Part shown: positions 1 through 7,007 of the stretch, in pieces
Numbering within the stretch: position 1 is the first letter of the stretch
Layout: each line of letters begins with the position of its first letter
From: Deltaproteobacteria bacterium
GTDB taxonomy: Bacteria > Desulfobacterota > Desulfobacteria > Desulfobacterales > JAUVKB01
Assembly: GCA_030596405.1 (NCBI GenBank)
Contig: JAUVKB010000065.1
Span: forward strand, 1 to 10,693
Direction: 5' to 3'
DNA length: 10,693 nucleotides
Notes under the pieces: generated by a model
Told to the model about the DNA's origin: nothing
The model's database searches: none
The model's input: the letters and a program-made list of their open reading frames with translations, nothing else
Program-made: the position numbers and the translations under genes

Positions 1-1270
1 GAAACCATCCGATAATCAGTCCGTCCACAAGCATCTGCGCAACTATTTTTGTTCTGTTTTCCAGACGCTCAACTTTAAGATCCGCCTCACTTAAAGCTTC
101 CTGAATGTCCGTATCGCTGTAAACAGGCCCCAGATAGTCGTTAACAACACCTCCCGGGACAGGCCGGTTGCAAAGAACGTGTGCGCCATATAACGCACAT
201 CCCAGCGCATGACCGTCATCATTGGCATTGGGCATTATATAAATATTTTTAAACCTGGAAGAGCGAAACATCTTTTCATTGGCCACACTGTTTAAAGCTA
301 TGCCACCTGATAAACAGAGATTGTCCAGACTATCCGATGTAAAGCGTCCAAGAGCGCCGACCGCATTTATCATAATATTTTCAAGAATCGCCTGCCCCGC
401 AAAAGCTATATCGGCATGAACCCTGCAAATTTTTTCTTCGGGTTTGCGTATTTTTGCATAACCTTTCAATTTTTCCTCAAAATCGGGTTTGGATAAAAAT
501 CTGAAGGAGCCGTCATCGAGCAGTTCAAGATATTTAATCAGGTCCCGATAGATCCGGTCAGCGCCATAGGGCGCAAGCCCCATGGTCTTTCCCTCCTGGC
601 CGGCTCTAAAACCTATATGCTGTGATACTATATCATATATAATGCCCGGGCTCGATTCCGGGTAAGTATGTTCATGAACAACCCGGATCAAATTTCCCGA
701 AGCTTCAGAAAGCGTAAGCGCTATTTTTTTCCCGCCAAGACGCTTTAAAAATTCGCCGCTTTGATCGGCAGTCAATATCGCCGCCTCTTTAAAAGGGCCG
801 GCGAAAAAAGCCTGACATTGGTGGGCATGATGATGTTCGATGTCCAAATAAAAATCTGCTTTACGAAAATAGCGGCCAAGCTTGTTGCCAAGCCGTCCGT
901 AGTTAATCGCAAAATGGCTTTGGCTGCCGACCACAAGATCGATATCCCATGGCCTGATCGGCAGGCCCTTTAGCAAAGCTTTTAAAAAGGGAATAAATAT
1001 ATCTTCAAAAATAAAAGCAGGGGGGAACTTCCCAAAAGCAAAATCAAGCGCCCTAAAGATTTCATCATTGACTTCACCTTTTTTCCCTTTGATATCTTCA
1101 AGTTCAACGCGACTGAACATCATTGAATGCTTTTTCCCGGTGAATCGATCCAGAGTCATGGCTCGAATCCCATAATGGGAAGAGACAAGGGCAAGAGCAG
1201 CTCCGTGTCCGGTTGAGCATATCCCTAAAACATTCACATCTTTTTTCTTATGGCCAAACGATTTTTTCAT
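1..1270 (-). CDS. O-carbamoyltransferase, NodU/CmcH/TobZ family (N-terminal part, cut by window edge)
   Basis: Read by hand from an ATG at 1268-1270, this frame stays open for 423 codons to the window edge. Members of this family transfer a carbamoyl group from carbamoyl phosphate, through carbamoyl-adenylate, to a hydroxyl on a sugar, antibiotic or Nod factor in the cytoplasm. Visible hallmarks: LGICSTGHGAALAL near residues 15-28; the metal-binding histidine run HHHAHQCQAFF at 146-156; TADQSGE at 167-173; GFRAGQEGKTMGLAPYG at 220-236; LCLSGGIALNSVAN at 318-331; and NANDDGHALG at 348-357. The window ends at IIGWF, just before the segment where the family usually has its EFGPRALG motif, so the rest of the Kae1-like and YrdC-like parts are missing. 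The first-ATG start has a GGAG at 1285-1288, 14 bases upstream, which is rather far. A GTG at 1235-1237 (residue 12, just before VLGI) is an alternative start matching the usual family N-terminus. It lies 56 bases after the preceding gene, so it is probably the same operon. Confidence 0.93.
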   Translation of the reverse strand, partial: MKKSFGHKKKDVNVLGICSTGHGAALALVSSHYGIRAMTLDRFTGKKHSMMFSRVELEDIKGKKGEVNDEIFRALDFAFGKFPPAFIFEDIFIPFLKALLKGLPIRPWDIDLVVGSQSHFAINYGRLGNKLGRYFRKADFYLDIEHHHAHQCQAFFAGPFKEAAILTADQSGEFLKRLGGKKIALTLSEASGNLIRVVHEHTYPESSPGIIYDIVSQHIGFRAGQEGKTMGLAPYGADRIYRDLIKYLELLDDGSFRFLSKPDFEEKLKGYAKIRKPEEKICRVHADIAFAGQAILENIMINAVGALGRFTSDSLDNLCLSGGIALNSVANEKMFRSSRFKNIYIMPNANDDGHALGCALYGAHVLCNRPVPGGVVNDYLGPVYSDTDIQEALSEADLKVERLENRTKIVAQMLVDGLIIGWF

Positions 1271-1284
1271 TAGAAATTTACAAA

Positions 1285-1324
1285 CTCCAAAAACAGCATA
1301 CAACTTTTAGGATCATAGCTGTTT
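1285..1324 (-). promoter_or_regulatory. Gap before carbamoyltransferase: weak hairpin and Shine-Dalgarno-like GGAG
   Basis: The 56-base gap 1271-1326 holds a 7-bp perfect inverted repeat, AAACAGC (1291-1297) with GCTGTTT (1318-1324), around a 20-base loop. On the transcript its 3' arm runs into a short T-run and then GGAG (1285-1288), upstream of the carbamoyltransferase ATG. It could be a weak attenuator or could simply space the ribosome site. The stem has only three G:C pairs and the U-run is short, so it is not a convincing terminator. No promoter was recognised. Confidence 0.25.
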
Positions 1325-1326
1325 CA

Positions 1327-2316
1327 CTATAACTTGCGAAAGGGTTTTTGATAGATTTCATCACATAAAATTTCCGGAAACTTTTTAAAAGAATCAAGAA
1401 GGCGCACGGCAATAACGTCACGCAGAGCAGGATGCAGGTCGGAAGCATTTTCCCAAATGCTGTAAAAAGAATTAACGATCCTGTTAAATACCGCCTCCCT
1501 GTCCATTCCGGAAACATTTAAAATATTTACTTGTCCCCGCAACTTATCGTCTTCTTCGTCACAAAGATCGTTCAGCCATTGAGCAATTTCCGAATAACCG
1601 GCAAGAAAGTTGATAATTTGCCGGCGCAGCACAGGTTCAACCCTTCTAAAAAATACTTTATGGAGCATTGCATCATATGCAACCGATTTGCGCAGAACAA
1701 TAGATCGATATAGATCATATTGTATCGTAACGTCATTACAGAAGGCTTCCGCCAGTGCGCCGGAAAAAACTTCCGAATACAAACGCATCAGCATATCTGC
1801 GGATTCGGCATATCCTTGCTTATAGAGCAGTCTAAGTGAAGCATTTAAAATCATATTGCCCGTCAGGCAACTTAACGCCGCTGCCTGCCTGTTATCCGTC
1901 TTGTCTGTCAGGTAACCAAAAAGATTTTGAACCTTCCCTTTATAATCGACATGTCCGTCAATGCCGTCATCGATCAAACGTGCGCTCAGGTAGATCAGAA
2001 TGCTTAAAGAATACTCCTCTTCCGGGCAACGGATTCCAAGGGGCGGCCCAAACTCGCAGTCTCCCCAGCCCACCCATTGCATAAGACGCAAATAGTCTCT
2101 TAACACGGGGTAGACGGGTGTAAGGAGATCGCCCGATTTTCTGTTTTTCATCAACACGGAAAGAACCAGGTCGAGTTGACGTTCATACATCTGCTGAATC
2201 CCGCGCGACAGTTCAATGATATCATCCTCATACCGTTTTTTGTGACGATCACACGATTTTTTGATATCTTCAGCCATTCTATTAAAAAAATCGGGATCTA
2301 ATGGTAATCGGCTCAT
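1327..2316 (-). CDS. Divergent class I isoprenoid synthase-like protein, paralogue B (329 aa)
   Basis: I do not recognise this as a named family. Its pattern resembles polyprenyl diphosphate synthases, which are all-helical and bind diphosphates through two Asp-rich motifs with Mg2+. Seen: a CEFGPP block at 87-92; a DDGID at 116-120 that fits the first DDxxD motif; a following helix QAAALSCLTGNMILNAS (144-160) placed like the conserved AxLxGD helix; YDLYRSIVLRKS (200-211), resembling the Y..i..KTa segment; and NDLCDEEDD at 249-257, followed by G and VNIL, placed like the second DDxxD. The Arg-Arg-Gly that normally follows the first motif is absent (DYKGK here), so normal chain elongation is doubtful. 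There is no signal peptide or membrane helix, so it is probably cytoplasmic. Its ATG overlaps the stop of the upstream paralogue (ATGA, 2313-2316), implying coupled translation. The fold call is inference from motif spacing. A non-catalytic partner or a terpene-cyclase-like enzyme is also possible. Confidence 0.55.
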   Translation of the reverse strand: MSRLPLDPDFFNRMAEDIKKSCDRHKKRYEDDIIELSRGIQQMYERQLDLVLSVLMKNRKSGDLLTPVYPVLRDYLRLMQWVGWGDCEFGPPLGIRCPEEEYSLSILIYLSARLIDDGIDGHVDYKGKVQNLFGYLTDKTDNRQAAALSCLTGNMILNASLRLLYKQGYAESADMLMRLYSEVFSGALAEAFCNDVTIQYDLYRSIVLRKSVAYDAMLHKVFFRRVEPVLRRQIINFLAGYSEIAQWLNDLCDEEDDKLRGQVNILNVSGMDREAVFNRIVNSFYSIWENASDLHPALRDVIAVRLLDSFKKFPEILCDEIYQKPFRKL

Positions 2317-3251
2317 TGTTTAATTGCCCGAACTGTTTTCTTGAGCTGGTTTGCCGTTCGCAGAGCCAGCATGTCCTGTAACTCCGGAGCCAAAGAGCGG
2401 CTATCGTTGAAAAGTTCCTGAAACATGACTTCTATCATATGCTCAACTGTTCTGCGATCAATTCCCGGAATGTTTAAGATGTTAAAATCTGTACCGCCTC
2501 TCTTTTTACCGGAAAGATCGTCGGTAATTTTCTCGATTTCAAACAGCCTGGAACTTATCTGCAAAAGTTTGGCCCGGATCGCCGGGTCTGCTTTTCGTAA
2601 AAACACATGGTCGAGCATCATCCGGCATGCAATCAAGCGGCGCTCGATAATCCGTTTGTACAGATCCAATGTTAAAGGTTCGGCCGGAATCGATTCCGCC
2701 GTCATTCCGGCTAAAACATGGTGGGACAATCTTAGCAGGGTGTCTGCTATTTCTCCGGAATTTTTTTCGTTAAGTCTTATGACAGCGGCATTCATCACCG
2801 CCGCGTTCACCATGGTATTTAAGGCTCCGGCTTTTTGCTCATCAACTTTTTCGTCAATTAGATAGCCGTAAAAACTTTTTTGTTTAATCGTTTTGTGTCC
2901 GGGATTGCCGTCAAGTCCATCATTTGCAAACCGGATCGCTGAATATACAATCATGGCAATGGGGAAATCTTCTACCGGCCACAAATTTAATGGGGGGCCG
3001 AAATCACACAATTGCCGGCCTATCCTGTAATTTGCCGAAAACAAACTTTTTAAAAAATTGTGCCCGCCTGCTGTGATTTCAGCTATTTTTTCGTCATTAA
3101 CCAGGAAGGAAAGGGTCTGCTTAACCTCTTTAATATATTCTTTTTCTATTTCATCGGACAGCAGCCTTACACTCTCTCCAAAACGAGAGTTGTGCCGTTT
3201 TATTGCATCTGCAAAAATTTTGTCCAATTTTTGGGGTTGATAAATATTCAT
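2313..3251 (-). CDS. Divergent class I isoprenoid synthase-like protein, paralogue A (312 aa)
   Basis: This is clearly homologous to the next gene downstream. Both share a C[DE]FGPPL block (82-88 here), a matching central helical region, and a C-terminal NIL-N-x-x-G-[IM]-D-R segment (257-266 here) followed by a similar helix ending LKK. As in its partner, the layout suggests the isoprenoid synthase fold, but the metal motifs are altered differently. The first is NDGLD (110-114), with Asn replacing the first Asp. The second is TDDLSGKKRGG (243-253), which keeps Asp-Asp but has lost the third Asp. No Arg-Arg-Gly follows the first motif. There is no signal or membrane segment. It lies 27 bases after the GT9-like gene and overlaps the next start by 4 bases. 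A heterodimer with the downstream paralogue is a reasonable guess, since some prenyl synthases are active/inactive pairs. It may also be a non-enzymatic binder. The gene is real beyond doubt; the function is not established. Confidence 0.55.
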   Translation of the reverse strand: MNIYQPQKLDKIFADAIKRHNSRFGESVRLLSDEIEKEYIKEVKQTLSFLVNDEKIAEITAGGHNFLKSLFSANYRIGRQLCDFGPPLNLWPVEDFPIAMIVYSAIRFANDGLDGNPGHKTIKQKSFYGYLIDEKVDEQKAGALNTMVNAAVMNAAVIRLNEKNSGEIADTLLRLSHHVLAGMTAESIPAEPLTLDLYKRIIERRLIACRMMLDHVFLRKADPAIRAKLLQISSRLFEIEKITDDLSGKKRGGTDFNILNIPGIDRRTVEHMIEVMFQELFNDSRSLAPELQDMLALRTANQLKKTVRAIKQ

Positions 3252-3278
3252 TCAACTTTATAAGGTCTTAGGGAACTT

Positions 3279-5024
3279 CTAAAAATTTGCGATCATTTGT
3301 ATAAGTTTTCTGAAATGAGATCTGTCAATAATGTCCAGCAGCCAGGCAGAAGCATTCTCATCCGGCAGATAGGCGCCCAGCCAGCCGTTAATTTTAGGCC
3401 AGGCATAGTTATAATCCAACTGATTAATAAGATTGCGATAGTTTACCGGCAGCAGGTTCCATGCAGCATTGTAATTTTCCAGGCTCTTATCGATTCTTTC
3501 CGGAATTGCTTTGTTATTTGCCGAATTTAAATCCGACTCCAAACGGATAAATTCTTCCGCCCTCAATTTTTTTTTGATTGTTGCGGCTCCGCGGTTTTTC
3601 AATCCGCCCGATAAAATTAAAATCAAAGAAGTCCATTCGGTTATAGTATCTACGTCATGGCGAAGTTCAATCCACGTCGAGTTTGAGATGTCCGGCCAAA
3701 AAGCCACATTACGATAATAACAAAGTGCAACCGAGGGAACGGACAGGGCAGCGGCCAGATGGGCTGTATAGGTGTCGATGCCGATCAAAAGATCGGAACG
3801 GCACATAGATTGATACACCGTCTGGAAAGCAGGGTCAGGATATAATGATCCGTTGTTTTCCAGAATCCGTATATTAAAATTGTCGATCCCGTTTGTTTTT
3901 GCCTCATCGACTATCTGCCCTGCATATTCTTTCGATTGCTCCGACATACCCGGTAAAACAGAAACAGAAACCTGTTTTCTATCATTTAGATTAATGGCTT
4001 TTTTTATGATTAATGCCCAGTCCTGCGGGCCTAAAAAGATCTGTTTTGAGGTAAAAGGACTTATTATTATCTGAAACACATCTTTATCAAAACCATGGGC
4101 CGGCTGTTTTTGTCTGAATCCATTATTATTGACCGGACCCAGTAATTTGCCGGCCAATTTTCTCATGGCAACGTAGTTGCACGGAGATAACTCATCCATG
4201 GCCCGGGCAACCTGAATAGGGGAGCCATCTGCCGGGGCAAACCACATAACCCCTTTGCCTACGGCAATTTCAATAATATCCGGCCGTACCTTGTCCAGAC
4301 AAAAAGCCAGATGAAATCGGAGCCCTGAAAAGTTAATAAAAACCAAAAGTGTCCTGTCTGCTTTACGCTCCTTAACTATATCATCAACGCAGTCAAAGGG
4401 CTTTGTCGGTTTTCCCACTAGTGAATGTATAGTCGATTCAGGCGCAACAGCGTTCCAGAACCCAGGATAAAACCCGTAAAAATCGAAATCCGCCGCAGAC
4501 AATACAGCCTTTAAAGACCTTATAAATTCCAGACATGAAATTTCATCCCCGAGCCCGATTCCAGGGCCTGTAACGACAATAACCCTGTCATATTTTTTCT
4601 TGATAATCGTCCCGTTATAAGCAGGAATATAGGTTGCTGTTTCTTTCCAGAAGCTCCGGTATCGTGTCTGGTCGCATACCCATACGATCCGGGAAAAATC
4701 CCTTTTCCCGTGTTGAGCCGAAATATTCTCCAGCAACCGGCGGATATGGATAGAAACCGTATGCCATTGGGGTTTTAGCCCTGGAAGCACCAACTCTATT
4801 TCCCGTCCCAGACAATGCAATTCTCCGACTCTTTCTTCAAGATACCCTTTATTGGCAAAACTTATAGGCCGAAAGGCAATTGCGGCCGCATGCTCCCTGA
4901 CAAGGTGCAACAGCTGCAAAAGTTTTTTGGGAGGACGTAAAGTCAGCCCTTTTCTTTCTCTGTTTTCCGTCAATTCCCTGAAACTTCGGGATAAACCGGC
5001 AGGATCAACATTCTTTTTTATCAT
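3279..5024 (-). CDS. Glycosyltransferase family 9 / heptosyltransferase-like protein (581 aa)
   Basis: GT-B transferases of family 9 move a sugar from a nucleotide donor (ADP-heptose in LPS synthesis) to an acceptor. The central and C-terminal parts fit this. VIVVTGPGIGLGDEIS (148-163) matches the N-terminal lobe opening GxGlGD. A Rossmann-like stretch with IISPFTSKQ (319-327) opens the C-terminal lobe. SDLLIGIDTYTAHLAAALSVPSVAL (410-434) matches the donor-site pattern GxDTgxxHlAaALgvP, although Gly is replaced by Tyr in DTYTAH. The protein is much longer than typical members (about 350 residues): roughly 140 extra residues lie before the first lobe and about 100 after the second (RKLRAEEF onwards), and I recognise neither extension. 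No signal peptide or membrane helix is seen. Its start overlaps the stop of the SYF-repeat protein by 4 bases (ATGA, 5021-5024), so the two are probably translated together. The acceptor is unknown; the coupled neighbour protein or a cluster metabolite are both candidates. Confidence 0.72.
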   Translation of the reverse strand: MIKKNVDPAGLSRSFRELTENRERKGLTLRPPKKLLQLLHLVREHAAAIAFRPISFANKGYLEERVGELHCLGREIELVLPGLKPQWHTVSIHIRRLLENISAQHGKRDFSRIVWVCDQTRYRSFWKETATYIPAYNGTIIKKKYDRVIVVTGPGIGLGDEISCLEFIRSLKAVLSAADFDFYGFYPGFWNAVAPESTIHSLVGKPTKPFDCVDDIVKERKADRTLLVFINFSGLRFHLAFCLDKVRPDIIEIAVGKGVMWFAPADGSPIQVARAMDELSPCNYVAMRKLAGKLLGPVNNNGFRQKQPAHGFDKDVFQIIISPFTSKQIFLGPQDWALIIKKAINLNDRKQVSVSVLPGMSEQSKEYAGQIVDEAKTNGIDNFNIRILENNGSLYPDPAFQTVYQSMCRSDLLIGIDTYTAHLAAALSVPSVALCYYRNVAFWPDISNSTWIELRHDVDTITEWTSLILILSGGLKNRGAATIKKKLRAEEFIRLESDLNSANNKAIPERIDKSLENYNAAWNLLPVNYRNLINQLDYNYAWPKINGWLGAYLPDENASAWLLDIIDRSHFRKLIQMIANF

Positions 5025-5734
5025 TTTTTTAACAGCTTTTTCATAACGTCAATTAGAATAAACTCGGGAATATATACTGGAACCAGGGGCAAAGTCTTAT
5101 CATCTTCCGGCCTGTAAGCAAAATCAGAAGTTGCAAAATAAGAAGTTGAACCCGGCATGGGAGTTTCCATAAAAGAAAATTCGGGAACAGTTCCAAAATA
5201 GGAACCGGAAGGGATAAACTCTTCAGGAGCTGTAAAATAGCTGCTCGTATTCGGCTCAGCCGCATGTGAAAACCGGGTGTTGCCGGAAGATTGTCTGTCC
5301 GTAACGCCAAGATAATCGATTTTCCATTTTTCATCATTTCCAGAAAAACCTAAATGCATGACGGAACTTATTTCATCTTCTTCCCAGGTTTTTTCATCCG
5401 TCCACAACATTTGAATTTCGGCAGACAAAGACACTTTGCTATCGTCTATCTTTACACTGAGAATTTTCAATATAAATAACTCAACATCCTCGGAGGCGCC
5501 TGTTAATCTGTTAAGAGCGCCTGTAAAATCATCAAAGTTTCCCGGCCTGTCATTCAACCAGAAATGGGCGTCTGACAATAAAGCGTTCAGGGTTGCATTA
5601 TCTTTACGTTCAATCGATTTTTTCAATTCAGAAGTAATTTCAAGGATCTTGCCCTCAATTTTTTTCTCTTTATCTGTCTTATCGGTGTCCTTTATCCCTT
5701 GATAAAGGCTCTCTTTTTGATCATTTTTCGGCAT
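5021..5734 (-). CDS. NTF2-like domain protein with C-terminal Ser-Tyr-Phe repeats (237 aa)
   Basis: Not a protein I can name. Residues 1-30 are very charged and hydrophilic. Residues about 31-146 look like an NTF2/SnoaL-like alpha+beta domain: an amphipathic helix (ILEITSELKKSIERKDNATL), a short loop region around HFWLND, then alternating strands ending in EKWKIDYLGV, a common last strand of this fold. From about 147 the sequence becomes low in charge and rich in Ser, Phe and Pro. It has three spaced copies of a short motif: SYFTAPEEF (165-173), SYFGTVPEF (178-186) and SYFATSDF (198-205). The tail ends in a hydrophobic run (LPLVPVYIPEFILIDV) and a lysine-rich KKLLKK. There is no classical signal peptide and no NHLP or Nif11 leader signature. 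A strong ribosome site, GAGGGAG (5744-5750), sits 9 bases before the ATG. It lies directly downstream of the receptor gene and is coupled to the GT9-like gene. It may be a cargo, scaffold or binding protein. Confidence 0.6.
   Translation of the reverse strand: MPKNDQKESLYQGIKDTDKTDKEKKIEGKILEITSELKKSIERKDNATLNALLSDAHFWLNDRPGNFDDFTGALNRLTGASEDVELFILKILSVKIDDSKVSLSAEIQMLWTDEKTWEEDEISSVMHLGFSGNDEKWKIDYLGVTDRQSSGNTRFSHAAEPNTSSYFTAPEEFIPSGSYFGTVPEFSFMETPMPGSTSYFATSDFAYRPEDDKTLPLVPVYIPEFILIDVMKKLLKK
5114..5245 (-). repeat. Three imperfect SYF-x(3-4)-[ED]F coding repeats
   Basis: The codons for residues 164-207 of the NTF2-like protein hold three copies of Ser-Tyr-Phe followed 3-4 residues later by an acidic residue and Phe, spaced 13 and 20 residues apart. 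At the DNA level the third copy also contains a small tandem duplication, with two near-identical 15-base units around 5119-5148 that encode TSDFA and TSYFA. This suggests growth of the tail by local duplication. Confidence 0.65.
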
Positions 5735-5743
5735 ACAATCTGT

Positions 5744-5750
5744 CTCCCTC
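5744..5750 (-). promoter_or_regulatory. Strong Shine-Dalgarno (GAGGGAG) for the SYF-repeat protein
   Basis: GAGGGAG lies 9 bases upstream of the ATG at 5732-5734 and is the best ribosome site in the window. It supports that start and suggests this protein is made at a higher rate than its neighbours. A 7-bp inverted repeat, TAAACTT (5751-5757) with AAGTTTA (5772-5778), lies immediately upstream in the 58-base gap and could form a weak stem beside the site. It is AT-rich, so any role is uncertain. Confidence 0.6.
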
Positions 5751-5792
5751 TAAACTTGACGGCTAAATAAAAAGTTTAATATTCGTAAACCT

Positions 5793-6986
5793 TCAAAAGG
5801 TATCATGCAAAGGCCAAATTTCAAATTTATTATTCCGAACGACCTTAATAATAATGGCTTTATCTATTACATCACCTCTTTCATTAAAGGTATGAGAGCC
5901 TGTAACACCCATCTGGTTTTTGGTTAAGCGAAGTGCGTCGGCTATCTTGCATGGAACGGTTGTTCCCGCCTTTTTTATTGAACAGGCAATAAGTTTTACT
6001 GCATCATAACCCTGGGCGGCATTGTCATCCGGCAGCTGTTTGTATTTCTTTCTAAAAGCCCTGTTAAACTGCTGAACCATCGGTTTTGGATCATCAGGAT
6101 TATAAAATCCAGCCACTATGGTACCTTCTGCCCGATTCCCGCCTGTTTCCCAAAGATCCGGTGACAACAGCCCGTCTCCTCCAATTACAGGAACCTTTAT
6201 ACCAAGTTTCCCGGCTTCGGAAATAAACTCGGCCGCCTGCGGAACGGTGCCCGCTAAAAAGATTGCGTCAAAGCTAAAATTGTCTCTCCACGTCGTCAAA
6301 CTTTTTTTAAAATACCCGGAATCGCTGAGTGAATCATAAGAAAGAGTGTCAATTATAGTACCTCCGGTCTTTTCAAACTGCTTTTCAAATGCTCTTGCCA
6401 GCCCCCGCCCGTAAGCATTTTCCAAAAAACAGACCATCATCTCCTGATATCCCATATCGATTGCAAATTTTGCAAGCTGCCGCGCAATATCTTTGTCCGT
6501 GGGAACATTTCTGAATATGAGATTAAACCCGTCCCTGACAGTCAGTTCAGGAGCCGTGCTGAGCGGAGACAACATAACAAGCCCGTAATATTCATAAATA
6601 ATCGACGCTGGAATAGAAATATAAGAATCCACATGCCCTATAACCGCCACCATATCCGGGTTGCAGGCAAAACTTTGCGCCACGAATCTTCCCTCGTCAA
6701 CCGATCCTTTATCGTCCTTTTTAATAATGCGGATTTTTCTTCCCAGAACCCCTCCCTTTGCATTAACCTCATCAGCGGCCAGTTCAATGCCCTGCCAAAG
6801 CGTCTCCCCGCTGTCCCATGAGGCCACAGCCCCTATGACAATATCGCCCTTTGCCCGGGCGGCGCGAAAGGACCGTTCCTGTTTTTCATCCCGCTGCTGA
6901 CAGCAAAAAATCGACAGCATCAGGATCGTAAAAAAAATATATCTGAATTTCAATTTTAAATTTTCCCCCTGCACTTTTAAAATCAA
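5793..6986 (-). CDS. LivK/LivJ-type ABC substrate-binding lipoprotein (Peripla_BP_6 family)
   Basis: Proteins of this family bind amino acids or other small ligands in the periplasm for branched-chain-amino-acid-type importers, or act as sensors. Seen: an N-terminal basic stretch, a hydrophobic run (YIFFTILMLSIF) and a Cys pair (residues 28-29), consistent with a lipoprotein signal, although Phe before Cys is not ideal for a lipobox. It continues as DIVIGAVASWDSGETLWQG (48-66), GIELAADEVNAKGGVLGR (66-83, the typical family opening), AVIGHVDS (114-121), a central lobe with YGRGLARAFEKQF, and GYDAVKLI near the C-terminus. The longest frame starts at a TTG (6984-6986). A better start is the TTG at 6951-6953, which has AGGGGG (6965-6970) 11 bases upstream and gives a compact 386-residue precursor. 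No permease or ATPase of the Liv type lies in the window, so it is an orphan receptor here, placed between the exporter and the tailoring genes. Confidence 0.9.
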   Translation of the reverse strand: MILKVQGENLKLKFRYIFFTILMLSIFCCQQRDEKQERSFRAARAKGDIVIGAVASWDSGETLWQGIELAADEVNAKGGVLGRKIRIIKKDDKGSVDEGRFVAQSFACNPDMVAVIGHVDSYISIPASIIYEYYGLVMLSPLSTAPELTVRDGFNLIFRNVPTDKDIARQLAKFAIDMGYQEMMVCFLENAYGRGLARAFEKQFEKTGGTIIDTLSYDSLSDSGYFKKSLTTWRDNFSFDAIFLAGTVPQAAEFISEAGKLGIKVPVIGGDGLLSPDLWETGGNRAEGTIVAGFYNPDDPKPMVQQFNRAFRKKYKQLPDDNAAQGYDAVKLIACSIKKAGTTVPCKIADALRLTKNQMGVTGSHTFNERGDVIDKAIIIKVVRNNKFEIWPLHDTF

Positions 6987-7007
6987 GTACTTTAAAAACC
7001 AGGTATT

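Noticed and set aside
1301..1303. Upstream TTG as start of the carbamoyltransferase
   Set aside because: It is in frame after a stop but has no ribosome site, and it adds residues that do not resemble the family N-terminus.
1278..1517. Minus-strand hydrophobic 79-codon frame resembling a small membrane protein
   Set aside because: It overlaps the 3' end of paralogue B out of frame. The paralogue alignment there is good right to the C-terminus, so the hydrophobic frame is a shadow.
2425..2865. Plus-strand open frame of 146 codons
   Set aside because: It is fully antisense to the isoprenoid-synthase-like paralogue A. Its translation shows no recognisable motif, and the opposite frame shows clear homology to its neighbour.
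1327..3251. The paralogue pair as squalene/phytoene synthases (HpnC/HpnD-type tandem)
   Set aside because: The typical second motif with Asn-Ile-x-Arg-Asp and the Tyr-Cys-rich first motif region are absent. The residue pattern after the second Asp cluster fits polyprenyl synthases better.
5053..5337. Minus-strand open frame of 94 codons that might be a small peptide precursor
   Set aside because: It is out of frame within the NTF2-like gene. That gene has the strong ribosome site and coherent domain pattern, and the small frame has no leader signature.
5021..5734. NTF2-like protein as a classical NHLP or Nif11 RiPP precursor
   Set aside because: No nitrile-hydratase-like or Nif11-like leader pattern and no Gly-Gly cleavage site is seen before the repeat tail, so it is kept only as a candidate unusual substrate.
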